A stretch of 64,000 bases of DNA from Drosophila persimilis (Eukaryota; Arthropoda; Insecta; Diptera; Drosophilidae). The DNA is taken from NCBI RefSeq assembly GCF_003286085.1, contig NW_020825298.1:2666001-2730000 (forward strand), in the 5' to 3' direction. A program made the translations under genes and the position numbers. The notes below the pieces were generated by a model. That model saw only the letters and a list, made by a program, of their open reading frames with translations, made no database searches and had not been told where the DNA came from. This document shows positions 22,294 through 34,620 of the stretch, piece after piece (the stretch's first letter is position 1; the number at the start of each line of letters is the position of its first letter).

Positions 22294-24406
22294 TCACTCT
22301 CCAGTGGAGCCTTCATTATCCTCTCTTTCTCTCAGCAGGTGCTTCACTTGTGCCTTGAGCATCTCGTTCTCGTTTTGCAGTCGCGAGAACTCGTACATGA
22401 AACGATCGCCCTGCAGGAGCACGGCCAGGCCATCGCGAATCTCATGCGTGTTCACCAGCTGACGATTCCAGTAGTTGGACATCTGGCCGATTACTTGCCA
22501 CTTATTTTTCTCGCCGGCATACTTAATCTCTTTCTCCAGATTCTCGAAGCGTTGTTCCATAAGTTCGCGCAACTCTCCGATCTCCCTGCGCACATCCGTT
22601 TCCACCTGAGCGGATAAACCACTTGATGACTTGGCCAACAGCTGCTGGGGCTTCAGCAGAGTGCTCGACGACTGTGGCGTGGTGTTCACATGATGAGGGG
22701 TACTGTTTCTGCTAGACGAAAGCATGCGCAAGCGGCGTTTTAGTTCGGCGTCCGCCACTTGGGGGTTCTCCTTGTCGCTGCCCGTGGAGCTGCTGGCCAC
22801 GGAGCAGTTGGCCGAAGGCTCTTCCCGCTCGCTGTGCTCATCGGTCTCGGCTATTTTCATCAGTTTCGCGTCCCCAGAAATGTTACTGCGATCCTTGAGT
22901 GGTCCGCTCAATGTTTCTAGAAGAGAATAGATAATTAAAAAATGGAGTGAGATTGGAACACCTCGACTTACGATGCAAAGACTCGGCATTGGAGCTGTTG
23001 CACGAGTTTTCCACAGAGCTGAGACCAGAGCCACCCGCTGGGCATAGGCTTAGTCGATGCGAATTCTCGTTGGTCCTGCGGCCCAAAGTCTCCCAATCGA
23101 AGCTGTCGCGGTGCGCGTTCAGACGCGTGGACATGCGCTCGACGGACCTAGGTCCCTGGGCATCGAGGAAGTCACAAAATGAGTCCCGCTGTGGGCGAAC
23201 AGTCACACTTCCCGTTCCATAGCCCAGGCTTGCCATGCTATTCAGCTGCTGTTGAGTACTCAGCAAATTGGCGGCAATAGACTTGCGCAGCTCGTCGCTG
23301 GGCAGGCGTTCCACTTTGGGACCTTCAGCGGTCACGTTGCCAGCGCTGGAGAAACTTATGCTTTGCTGCAACTCCGTGGGCGTGGGCACAAAGGCCACAC
23401 GAGTGACGGCGCCATCGTGCACGTTACGCACGGCGAGCGGCGACTTGGTATTCCTTATGTCGTAGGCGATCAGTTCACCTTTGAGATTTCCTGCACAAAA
23501 GTAAGTACCACACTCGCTCAGAGCCACCGTGGACAAAGGATGCGAGTAAGTCAGTCGGCTAGTCGCGGGCTGTGCCCGATTGCGGCGAATATCAAAGATA
23601 TTTATCTTGCAATCGTACCCAACGCTGACCAGCAGCGAAGGCTGGGCCGTGCACATGCTAACGTCCCGGCAGGGAGCATCATGAGCATCGCTCACGTGGA
23701 AGATCTTGCGTTTACTCTGAAAATCGTAGACGGTAACGGCGCCCTTGTATGAGGCAATCGACAGCTGGAACCGTTTGCTGGGATGAAAGCGAACCAAGGT
23801 AGACCTGCAATACATCAAGATAAATGCAAAAGAGCTCACACTTCAAGGTAGCACCACTCACTGCTCATCGATGGTGAATGTATTGATCTTTTGCTTCGTC
23901 TTGGTTCCGAATATATTGACCGAGCCGCCTTCCTTCACCGCTGCGATATACTCGTCCGTGCAATTGTAATCCACATAGAGGACAGTGCTGCGCTTCTGAT
24001 CCGCTGGGAATCTGTGGATTAGCTGTGCGGAGCGATAGTTGTATATCTTCACACAGCCGCTGGTCTGGCCCAAAGCGATCTCCTCCGACGTCTGCTTCGC
24101 ACAGCAAACACTAAAGGCATTATCGATGGTTAATTTGCGGACTCGTTGTATCTCGGGGGCTGCCAATTGGATACCTTATAAGTAGTATGGACTATCTTTC
24201 AGATCTTTCCAATTACCTTTTTCCTCTTTCTCTCGTATGCGCATCACAGCCAAGCCCGCCATCTTATCCACCTCGACGAACACCCGTCGCTGGGCATTGA
24301 ATTGAAAATCTGTGGGCTCTCCGTTTTCATGCACATATGTCGACTTTGTCTCTAAGTCGGCAAAGTCGGAAAGTACGGTTCTCTTGGAGGTTGAAATTAA
24401 ATGCAT
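22294..24406 (-). CDS. Grip71: Grip71 (NEDD1 orthologue), gamma-tubulin ring complex recruiter
   Basis: Exons are 24406-24217, 24174-23862, 23804-22972 and 22916-22294, with all phases agreeing, giving 652 residues. The N-terminal half is a WD40 propeller (SVGYDCKINIFDIRRNRAQP, GNLKGELIAYDIRNTKSPLA, with D-I-R repeat ends). A Ser-rich linker and a C-terminal coiled coil follow (IRDGLAVLLQGDRFMYEFSR, then LQNENEMLKAQVKHLL), which is the NEDD1 signature that binds the gamma-tubulin complex. It acts at centrosomes and in augmin-dependent spindle nucleation. The stop is 233 bp from that of Irk3, tail to tail. The promoter block ends about 50 bp upstream of the ATG, so the 5'UTR is short. Confidence 0.9.
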
Positions 24407-24452
24407 GATTAAAACTAACGAAATTTCAAATTTTAGTGATGCTACTTGTTGA

Positions 24453-24545
24453 ATGTGACCGCGGATTTATTGATACAATATACGGTCTGATCCTCAGAAA
24501 TATATCAAAATATACGAAAATATACCGTAAATATACTGACGAATT
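24453..24545 (-). promoter_or_regulatory. Grip71 core promoter: Motif 1 / Motif 6 composite
   Basis: The minus strand reads AATTCGTCAGTATATTTACG, two more TATATTT blocks, CAGACCGTATATTGTATCAA, then CCGCGGTCACATTC. The order and spacing match the kel and FAF2 promoters. The interval 24546-25118 between this and the FAF2 promoter is AT-rich with no gene seen. Confidence 0.7.
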
Positions 24546-25118
24546 ATCCAAGTTTACGTTTTAAAACAGCTAGGAAAACAGTTTCTTCATATATTAACTA
24601 AATATGGTATACCTCTGCCCAAACTCCGGATGACGAGACATTTCATACTCACTTACGTTACCACTGTTTTTTGTTGACCTTTTTGGTTTAAACCTTGATA
24701 TAGTAAAATAACAATAGAAAATTTATTCATCAATGGCCTAAAATTATATGGGCATTCAACGGAATATCAAAATTGAGCAATAGGAACGACTTTTCTCTTA
24801 CGTCTTATTACGTTTTTTTTATTTGACCATTGCTAAAACATTTTTGTAGACTAAATCCAACAAAAACAAGAGTTTAAGAGTTAATAGATTCATTAATTGT
24901 ATAATTTGCCATTTTCGCTAAAACCTTTTTTATTGTTTGACCTATTTCGATATAAGCTTACGAAAAATCCAATAAAAGCAAGTATGAAGAATAAGCCAGT
25001 TAAGTAGAAAAATGATTCATCAATCGTATACAACTATGTGGGCATGGCTTAATGTTCTATATAACTAATAATATTGGACAGAACATCAAAATTGAGGAAT
25101 ATGTATAATAGAACTTGA

Positions 25119-25223
25119 GTTCGTCAGGATATTTACGGTATATTTTTAAAATTGGACGTTATATTTCGGTATATTTCTGAGGGTCGGACGGTATATTTTA
25201 ACGATAAGTCCGCGGTCACACTG
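25119..25223 (+). promoter_or_regulatory. FAF2 orthologue core promoter: Motif 1 / Motif 6 composite
   Basis: TTCGTCAGGATATTTACGGT, TATATTTCGGTATATTTCTG, GACGGTATATT and then CCGCGGTCACACTGACC (Motif 1 at 25214-25223) lie in order on the plus strand. Transcription would run toward the ATG at 25733. Confidence 0.72.
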
Positions 25224-25732
25224 ACCGTCACCTGCAAAAAAGAAATTGTTGTCGTTTTTACACTAAACTCGTGCATAGATTTTAATTTTAGAAACCTTTC
25301 GAAATACGTAAGATACAATTTTTGAAATTGAGAAGTGCCAAATGGGCATTTATTGCCGCCGCTGCGAAAATCAGTGCGAACGGCTGAGCTGGCGGCTGCA
25401 CTAATCGCCGTCCCTGGCATTGGGAAAAAGCAAGAAGAAGAACCGTCACCTGCGAAAAAGAAAAAACAATATTTTTCGAGAAATGTTAAGAAGTTTGTAA
25501 TTTTTGCAATTTCCTTGCGCTAATATCATTTTACGCACTTAGCAGAGCTGTTAAAGCACTAACAACGCAATACTTTCCACCCCGTTGCCACAGGAAAAGC
25601 AGTGGACAAAGGCCAACTACTACAACAACACTAGAAGCAGCGAAATTGTGACACACATACACGCAGCCCAGAGACAGCGACACCAAAAACAAGGAGACGG
25701 ACTGACGGACCATCACCTCACCTGCTGCGAAA

Positions 25733-27250
25733 ATGGAGGCGGACGGACTTACAAATGAACAGACGGAAAAGGTTCTACAATTTCAGGACCTGACCGGCAT
25801 AGAGGATATGAATATATGTCGCGATGTGCTCATCAGACATCAATGGGATCTCGAGGTGGATACACGTACAAGTCAGACTCAGCAGAAGTGAACTGAAAAG
25901 GAACCTTTTTTACATTGCAGGTTGCTTTCCAGGAGCAGCTAAACATACGCGAAGGTCGACCCACAATGTTCGCAGCCTCCACAGAGGTACGGGCACCGGC
26001 TGTGATCAATGATCGTTTCCTGCAACAGGTTTTCTCCGCAAATATGCCCGGGGGTCGGACGATCAGTCGGGTGCCAAGCGGTCCCATGCCCCGCAGCTTT
26101 ACGGGCCTACTGGGCTATGTGATTAACTTTGTATTCCAATACTTTTACTCGACGCTAACGAGCATTGTCGGTGCATTTCTGAATCTTGGTGGAGGAAATG
26201 AGAACCGATTGGTCACGGATCCCTTGGGGGATGTCATGAAGTTCATACACGACTACTACGAGAGATATCCCGAGCATCCAGTCTTCTATCAGGGCACATA
26301 CGCCCAGGCCCTGAACGATGCCAAGCAAGAGTTGCGCTTTCTGATTGTCTATCTGCACACGGATCCCAGCAAGAACCCAGATGTTGATTCATTCTGCCGT
26401 GAGACGCTCTCGTCAAGATCGGTTATCGACTATATCAACACACACACGCTACTCTGGGGCTGTGACGTGTCCTCGCCCGAGGGCTATAGAGTCATGCAGT
26501 CGATTACGGTACGGAATTACCCATTAATGGTAATGATTAGTCTGAGAGCCAATCGCATGATGATTGTGGGACGATTCGAAGGTGACTGCACCCCCGAGGA
26601 GCTTTTGCGACGACTCCAATCGGTAACTGCCGCCAACGAGGTGTGGCTCAGTCAGGCCAGAGCAGATCGCTTGGAGCGCAACTTCACACAGACCCTACGA
26701 CGACAGCAGGACGAGGCATACGAGCAGAGTTTACTGGCTGATGAGGAAAAGGAACGCATACGGCAACTTGAACGTGATGTGGTGCGTCAAGCGCAAGAGG
26801 CTGAGGAGCAAGCCAGGCAGAATGTCGAGCTGCGTAAGGAGGAGATCGCAAGACAGAAGATTGAATTGGCCACCCTAGTACCCTCCGAACCGCCCGCAGA
26901 CGCTGCTGGAGTCATTGCAGTGGTCTTCAAAATGCCCAGTGGAACGCGACTCGAGCGACGCTTCCATCAGACCAATTCGCTTTTGGTAAGCTTAAAATTT
27001 GCAACGAATTCCGATTACAAAACTCTTATCATTCCCAATTATTGTACAGGATGTCTACCGCTTTTTGTTCTGCCATCCTGAATCGCCGGATGAGTTCGAA
27101 ATCACAACGAATTTCCCCAAACGTGTGCTCTATACCATGGCAGACATGGACGGTCCCGAAAGTGCCGTAAATGAGACTCTCAGCAGAACGCTCCAGGATG
27201 TTGGTCTAAAGAACCGCGAGGTGCTATTTGTAAATGATCTGGAGGCGTAA
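25733..27250 (+). CDS. Faf2: FAF2/UBXD8 orthologue (UBA-UAS-UBX, p97 adaptor)
   Basis: Exons are 25733-25855, 25921-26985 and 27050-27250, giving 462 residues (human FAF2 has 445). The N-terminal UBA contains TEKVLQFQDLTGIEDM. A membrane hairpin at residues 102-129 (GLLGYVINFVFQYFYSTL) inserts into ER or lipid droplets. A UAS thioredoxin-like domain follows (VTDPLGDVMKFIHDYYERYP, HPVFYQGTYAQALNDAKQEL), then a charged coiled coil (QQDEAYEQSLLADEEKERIR), then a UBX domain ending REVLFVNDLEA. The family recruits p97/TER94 in ER-associated degradation and regulates lipid droplets. The first donor (GAG|GTGGAT) is weak, but the protein match to human FAF2 across it (NWNIEAAVQ / QWDLEVAFQ) fixes the join. 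In D. melanogaster I believe this is CG10372. Confidence 0.9.
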
Positions 27251-28080
27251 CCAAGCACTGCACTACCAAATGATAAAATCGTGTTACCAGCTGCAACGCA
27301 TTACCAAAACTTGAACCAAGTTTTAAGTAGTCCGTAGTTCGACGTCCAAGTTGAAGGATAAACAGAAAGCAAAACTATTCCTAATTTTAAAATGAAGAAA
27401 TATTAATATAAATAATTGTTTAACAATGTTTAGGTTGATTCTTGTAATCTATAGTAGCCCGTCTCCAAACACACACATACACAAACACACCATAAGTAAA
27501 ATATGCCCTTTTAAAACATTCTTAAACAAATTTTTGGTTTTTTTGTTTTATTAAGATGTTTTGTTATATTAGCTGTACTTATACATCCAATCCATTTATT
27601 TAACAACCTAAATAGAAACAAACTCTAATTGACAAAGACCTGAAAATTATTTATAGATGATCATTAAGTATGCAAATAGTTTGGAGAGTACTTACGAATT
27701 TCAACCCCTACCAACACCCACTATGACGCTCTAGGATTTCGGTACTTGGTTCTAGGGCTGAGATTTTAGTTCCAGTGCAATGTTAGATTTATGATGGACA
27801 ATAGGCATTAAATATACTGGCAGACATTCGGAAAATTCAAAGATATCAATCTATTAAATTGCATTTTTATATCTATATTAAAGAACATAGTGTTGCCCTT
27901 CCTTCATATAGTGCTTCCTTGCATCATTTATTTTACTGGATTGCATTCATATCATACTTGTCACGATTTAACTCTAGAGATTGTCTAGTCGATAGTATCA
28001 AAAGCTGCTGGGAATTTTAAACAATGAGCAACATTGTCCCACAACATTGGCACAGAATAAGCAACATTCCTTTCCGTATT
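27251..28080. other. Intergenic, no gene seen
   Basis: AT-rich sequence downstream of the FAF2 orthologue. It contains a CA-rich run (27468-27490). I see no domain-bearing frame and no recognised repeat until the gene-derived fragment at 28081. Confidence 0.5.
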
Positions 28081-28497
28081 CAAAACAGACCGAGTCCTAT
28101 CCCAGCCTGACAGAATCGTATCCCACCAGGACAGAAGCGCACCCCATGCACTCGCACAAACAAGCCGTCGTCATCCTTTCACCTGGACATCGACAATGAG
28201 GACTTTGACTATGGCAACCAAGGGAGGGGCTACGCGGGCTACTAGACTGTAGATAGATATCGTCGTTGTTAGGTTTAACGATATACACGTCTATATATTC
28301 TGAAAAAAGATACAAATGTTTTCCACTTGTTTATATACAAAATTGAAAAATCATCCTTTCTGTATCCTGTATGGGGGAAACTATCCCAATTACAACAAGG
28401 CGTGGAACGTCTAGATCAGTTCACAAATATCAGAGAAAACTAAATATTTTTTGTTGGGGAATATGTTCTTGATCCTTGATAAGGACTTCATCACATT
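28081..28497 (+). pseudogene. Diverged copy of the gene-derived segment also found in the palindrome arms
   Basis: One frame reads QTESYPSLTESYPTRTEAHP, and a shifted frame reads FHLDIDNEDFDYGNQGRGYA then GY-stop. The order and 3' flank (TAGATAGATATCGTCGTT, TACAAATGTTTTCCACTTG) match 34950-35370, but divergence is clear. It begins abruptly inside the last exon, shows a frame change, and runs on into the first satellite unit at 28498. It represents the C-terminus of an unrecognised repetitive (TESY-motif) protein. Confidence 0.6.
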
Positions 28498-31400
28498 AAT
28501 ATCGGCCTCATTTTCGTAGTCGAGATTTTGATGCCGTTCGACAGTCTGGATCCTCACGATCCTGGGAGCGTTGGTCCTTCACCGATCTGGCTCAATTTAT
28601 CTGAGATATAGCCTTCCGAAAATTTGCATATCATTAAAATACTGGTTTTTCTGTAGTCTATATCTCTGCTTTACGGCGGGCGATCGGAGTGCGGCATGTC
28701 TCTACGTGATCGGGAGAGTCCTGCAAATCGACTGACATCGGAATAAAGGACATCAATTTGTTCACGATTTTCGCAAAAAATCATGATGGTTACATCATGA
28801 AATTTGCCAAAAATCGGCCTCATTTTCGTAATCGAGATTTTGAAGCCGTTCGACAGTCTGGATCCTCACAATCCTGGGAGAGACGGTCCTTCGCCGATCG
28901 GCCCATAAATAGCCGAGATATAGCCTTCCAACGATTTGGATTTGCATATCATTAAAATACTGGTTTTTCTGTAGTCTATATCTCTGCTTTACGGCAGTCG
29001 ATCGGAGTGCGGCATGTCTCTACGTGATCGGGAGAGTCCTGCGAATCGACTGACATCGGACTAAGGGACATCCAGTTTTTCACGATTTTCGCAAAAAATC
29101 ATGATGGTTACATCATGAAATTTGCCAAAAATCGGCCTCATTTTCGTAGTCGAGATTTTGATGCCGTTCGACAGTCTGGATCCTCACGATCCTGGGAGCG
29201 TTGGTCCTTCGCCGATCTGGCTCAATTTATCTGAGATATAGCCTTCCGAAAATTTGCATATCATTAAAATACTGGGTTTTCTGTAGTCTATATCTCTGCT
29301 TTACGGCAGTCGATCGGAGTGTGGCATATCTTTTCGTGATCGGGAGAGTCCTGCGAATCGACTGACATCGGACTAAGGGACATCCAGTTTTTCACGATTT
29401 TCGCAAAAAATCATGATGGTTACATCATGAAATTTGCCAAAAATCGGCCTCATTTTCGTAGTCGAGATTTTGATGCCGTTCGACAGTCTGGATCCTCACA
29501 ATCCTGGGAGAGACGGTCCTTCGCCGATCGGCCCATAAATAGCCGAGATATAGCCTTCCAACGATTTGGATTTGCATATCATTAAAATACTGGTTTTTCT
29601 GTAGTCTATATCTCTGCTTTACGGCAGTCGATCGGAGTGTGGCATATCTTTTCGTGATCGGGAGAGTCCTGCGAATCGACTGACATCGGACTAAGGGACA
29701 TCCAGTTTTTCACGATTTTCGCAAAAAATCATGATGGTTACATCATGAAATTTGCCAAAAATCGGCCTCATTTTCGTAGTCGAGATTTTGATGCCGTTCG
29801 ACAGTCTGGATCCTCACAATCCTGGGAGAGACGGTCCTTCGCCGATCGGCCCATAAATAGCCGAGATATAGCCTTCCAACGATTTGGATTTGCATATCAT
29901 TAAAATACTGGTTTTTCTGTAGTCTATATCTCTGCTTTACGGCAGTCGATCGGAGTGTGGCATATCTTTTCGTGATCGGGAGAGTCCTGCGAATCGACTG
30001 ACATCGGACTAAGGGACATCCAGTTTTTCACGATTTTCGCAAAAAATCATGATGGTTTCATCATGAAATTTGCCAAAAATCGGCATCATTTTCGTAATCG
30101 AGATTTTGATGCCGTTCGACAGTCTGGATCCTCACGATCCTGGGAGCGTTGGTCCTTCGCCGATCTGGCTCAATTTATCTGAGATATAGCCTTCCGAAAA
30201 TTTGCATATCATTAAAATACTGGGTTTTCTGTAGTCTATATCTCTGCTTTACGGCAGTCGATCGGAGTGTGGCATATCTTTTCGTGATCGGGAGAGTCCT
30301 GCGAATCGACTGACATCGGACTAAGGGACATCCAGTTTTTCACGATTTTCGCAAAAAATCATGATGGTTACATCATGAAATTTGCCAAAAATCGGCCTCA
30401 TTTTCGTAGTCGAGATTTTGATGCCGTTCGACAGTCTGGATCCTCACGATCCTGGGAGCGTTGGTCCTTCGCCGATCTGGCTCAATTTATCTGAGATATA
30501 GCCTTCCGAAAATTTGCATATCATTAAAATACTGGGTTTTCTGTAGTCTATATCTCTGCTTTACGGCAGTCGATCGGAGTGTGGCATATCTTTTCGTGAT
30601 CGGGAGAGTCCTGCGAATCGACTGACATCGGACTAAGGGACATCCAGTTTTTCACGATTTTCGCAAAAAATCATGATGGTTTCATCATGAAATTTGCCAA
30701 AAATCGGCATCATTTTCGTAATCGAGATTTTGATGCCGTTCGACAGTCTGGATCCTCACGATCCTGGGAGAGTTGGTCCTTCGCCGATCTGGCTCAATTT
30801 ATCTGAGATATAGCCTTCCGAAGATTTGGATATCATTAAAATACTGGGTTTTCTGTAGTCTATATCTCTGCTTTACGGCAGTCGATCGGAGTGTGGCATA
30901 TCTTTTCGTGATCGGGAGAGTCCTGCGAATCGACTGACATCGGACTAAGGGACATCCAGTTTTTCACGATTTTCGCAAAAAATCATGATGGTTACATCAT
31001 GAAATTTGCCAAAAATCGGCCTCATTTTCGTAGTCGAGATTTTGATGCCGTTCGACAGTCTGGATCCTCACAATCCTGGGAGAGACGGTCCTTCGCCGAT
31101 CGGCCCATAAATAGCCGAGATATAGCCTTCCAACGATTTGGATTTGCATATCATTAAAATACTGGTTTTTCTGTAGTCTATATCTCTGCTTTACGGCAGT
31201 AGATCGGAGTGCGGCATGTCTCTACGTGATCGGGAGAGTCCTCCCAATCGACTGACATCGGACTAAGGGACATCCAGTTTTTCACGATTTTCGCAAAAAA
31301 TCATGATGGTTACATCATGAAATTTGCCAAAAATCGGCCTCATTTTCGTAGTCGAGATTTTGATGCCGTTCGACAGTCTGGATCCTCACGATCCTGGGAG

Positions 31401-34400
31401 CGTTGGTCCTTCACCGATCTGGCTCAATTTATCTGAGATATAGCCTTCCGAAAATTTGCATATCATTAAAATACTGGTTTTTCTGTAGTCTATATCTCTG
31501 CTTTACGGCAGTCGATCGGAGTGTGGCATATCTTTTCGTGATCGGGAGAGTCCTGCGAATCGACTGACATCGGACTAAGGGACATCCAGTTTTTCACGAT
31601 TTTCGCAAAAAATCATGATGGTTACATCATGAAATTTGCCAAAAATCGGCCTCATTTTCGTAGTCGAGATTTTGATGCCGTTCGACAGTCTGGATCCTCA
31701 CGATCCTGGGAGCGTTGGTCCTTCGCCGATCGGCCCATAAATAGCCGAGATATAGCCTTCCAACGATTTGGATTTGCATATCATTAAAATACTGGTTTTT
31801 CTGTAGTCTATATCTCTGCTTTACGGCAGTCGATCGGAGTGTGGCATATCTTTTCGTGATCGGGAGAGTCCTGCGAATCGACTGACATCGGACTAAGGGA
31901 CATCCAGTTTTTCACGATTTTCGCAAAAAATCATGATGGTTACATCATGAAATTTGCCAAAAATCGGCCTCATTTTCGTAGTCGAGATTTTGATGCCGTT
32001 CGACAGTCTGGATCCTCACGATCCTGGGAGCGTTGGTCCTTCACCGATCTGGCTCAATTTATCTGAGATATAGCCTTCCGAAAATTTGCATATCATTAAA
32101 ATACTGGTTTTTCTGTAGTCTATATCTCTGCTTTACGGCAGTCGATCGGAGTGTGGCATATCTTTTCGTGATCGGGAGAGTCCTGCGAATCGACTGACAT
32201 CGGACTAAGGGACATCCAGTTTTTCACGATTTTCGCAAAAAATCATGATGGTTACATCATGAAATTTGCCAAAAATCGGCCTCATTTTCGTAGTCGAGAT
32301 TTTGATGCCGTTCGACAGTCTGGATCCTCACGATCCTGGGAGCGTTGGTCCTTCACCGATCTGGCTCTATTTATCTGAGATATAGCCTTCCGAAGATTTG
32401 GATATCATTAAAATACTGAGTTTTCTGTAGTCTATATCTCTGCTATACGGCGGGCGATCGGAGTGCGGCATGTCTCTACGTGATCGGGAGAGTCCTGCGA
32501 ATCGACTGACATCGGACTAAGGGACATCCAGTTTTTCACGATTTTCGCAAAAAATCATGATGGTTACATCATGAAATTTGCCAAAAATCGGCCTCATTTT
32601 CGTAGTCGAGATTTTGATGCCGTTCGACAGTCTGGATCCTCACGATCCTGGGAGCGTTGGTCCTTCACCGATCTGGCTCTATTTATCTGAGATATAGCCT
32701 TCCGAAGATTTGGATATCATTAAAATACTGAGTTTTCTGTAGTCTATATCTCTGCTATACGGCGGGCGATCGGAGTGCGGCATGTCTCTACGTGATCGGG
32801 AGAGTCCTGCGAATCGACTGACATCGGACTAAGGGACATCCAGTTTTTCACGATTTTCGCAAAAAATCATGATGGTTACATCATGAAATTTGCCAAAAAT
32901 CGGCCTCATTTTCGTAGTCGAGATTTTGATGCCGTTCGACAGTCTGGATCCTCACAATCCTGGGAGAGACGGTCCTTCGCCGATCGGCCCATAAATAGCC
33001 GAGATATAGCCTTCCAACGATTTGGATTTGCATATCATTAAAATACTGGTTTTTCTGTAGTCTATATCTCTGCTTTACGGCAGTCGATCGGAGTGCGGCA
33101 TGTCTCTACGTGATCGGGAGAGTCCTGCGAATCGACTGACATCGGACTAAGGGACATCCAGTTTTTCACGATTTTCGCAAAAAATCATGATGGTTACATC
33201 ATGAAATTTGCCAAAAATCGGCCTCATTTTCGTAGTCGAGATTTTGATGCCGTTCGACAGTCTGGATCCTCACGATCCTGGGAGCGTTGGTCCTTCACCG
33301 ATCTGGCTCTATTTATCTGAGATATAGCCTTCCGAAGATTTGGATATCATTAAAATACTGAGTTTTCTGTAGTCTATATCTCTGCTATACGGCGGGCGAT
33401 CGGAGTGCGGCATGTCTCTACGTGATCGGGAGAGTCCTGCGAATCGACTGACATCGGACTAAGGGACATCCAGTTTTTCACGATTTTCGCAAAAAATCAT
33501 GATGGTTACATCATGAAATTTGCCAAAAATCGGCCTCATTTTCGTAGTCGAGATTTTGATGCCGTTCGACAGTCTGGATCCTCACAATCCTGGGAGAGAC
33601 GGTCCTTCGCCGATCGGCCCATAAATAGCCGAGATATAGCCTTCCAACGATTTGGATTTGCATATCATTAAAATACTGGTTTTTCTGTAGTCTATATCTC
33701 TGCTTTACGGCAGTCGATCGGAGTGTGGCATATCTTTTCGTGATCGGGAGAGTCCTGCGAATCGACTGACATCGGACTAAGGGACATCCAGTTTTTCACG
33801 ATTTTCGCAAAAAATCATGATGGTTACATCATGAAATTTGCCAAAAATCGGCCTCATTTTCGTAGTCGAGATTTTGATGCCGTTCGACAGTCTGGATCCT
33901 CACAATCCTGGGAGAGACGGTCCTTCGCCGATCGGCCCATAAATAGCCGAGATATAGCCTTCCAACGATTTGGATTTGCATATCATTAAAATACTGGTTT
34001 TTCTGTAGTCTATATCTCTGCTTTACGGCAGTAGATCGGAGTGCGGCATGTCTCTACGTGATCGGGAGAGTCCTCCCAATCGACTGACATCGGACTAAGG
34101 GACATCCAGTTTTTCACGATTTTCGCAAAAAATCATGATGGTTACATCATGAAATTTGCCAAAAATCGGCCTCATTTTCGTAGTCGAGATTTTGACGCCG
34201 TTCGACAGTCTGGATCCTCACGATCCTGGGAGCGTTGGTCCTTCACCGATCTGGTTCAATTTATCTGAGATATAGCCTTCCGAAAATTTGCATATCATTA
34301 AAATACTGGTTTTTCTGTAGTCTATATCTCTGCTTTACGGCAGTCGATCGGAGTGTGGCATATCTTTTCGTGATCGGGAGAGTCCTGCGAATCGACTGAC

Positions 34401-34620
34401 ATCGGACTAAGGGACATCCAGTTTTTCACGATTTTCGCAAAAAATCATGATGGTTACATCATGAAATTTGCCAAAAATCGGCCTCATTTTCGTAATCGAG
34501 ATTTTGATGCCGTTCGACAGTCTGGATCCTCACGATCCTGGTAGCGTTGGTCCTTCACCGGTCTGGCTCTATTTATCTGAGATACAGCCTTCCGAAGATT
34601 TGCCTATCATTAAAATACTG
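28498..34620 (+). repeat. Tandem satellite array, about 19 units of 311-319 bp
   Basis: The landmark TCATGATGGTTACATCATGA recurs about every 311-319 bp (near 28783, 29101, 29412, 29730, 30048, 30359, 30670, 30984, 31301, 31614, 31931, 32246, 32557, 32868, 33186, 33499, 33817, 34134 and 34447). Two main variants alternate irregularly. Type A (about 311-313 bp) has GATCTGGCTCAATTTATCTG. Type B (about 317 bp) has GATCGGCCCATAAATAGCCG and GGATTTGCATATC. A second variable site is GTGTGGCATATCTTTTCG versus GCGGCATGTCTCTACG. Hybrid units occur (for example the unit at 31614). No open frame is conserved. The last unit runs directly into the left palindrome arm. Confidence 0.92.

Noticed and set aside
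28498-34620. Regular repeats resembling a CRISPR-like array
   Set aside because: Units are 311-319 bp and homologous throughout, with no unique spacers. Eukaryotic satellite.
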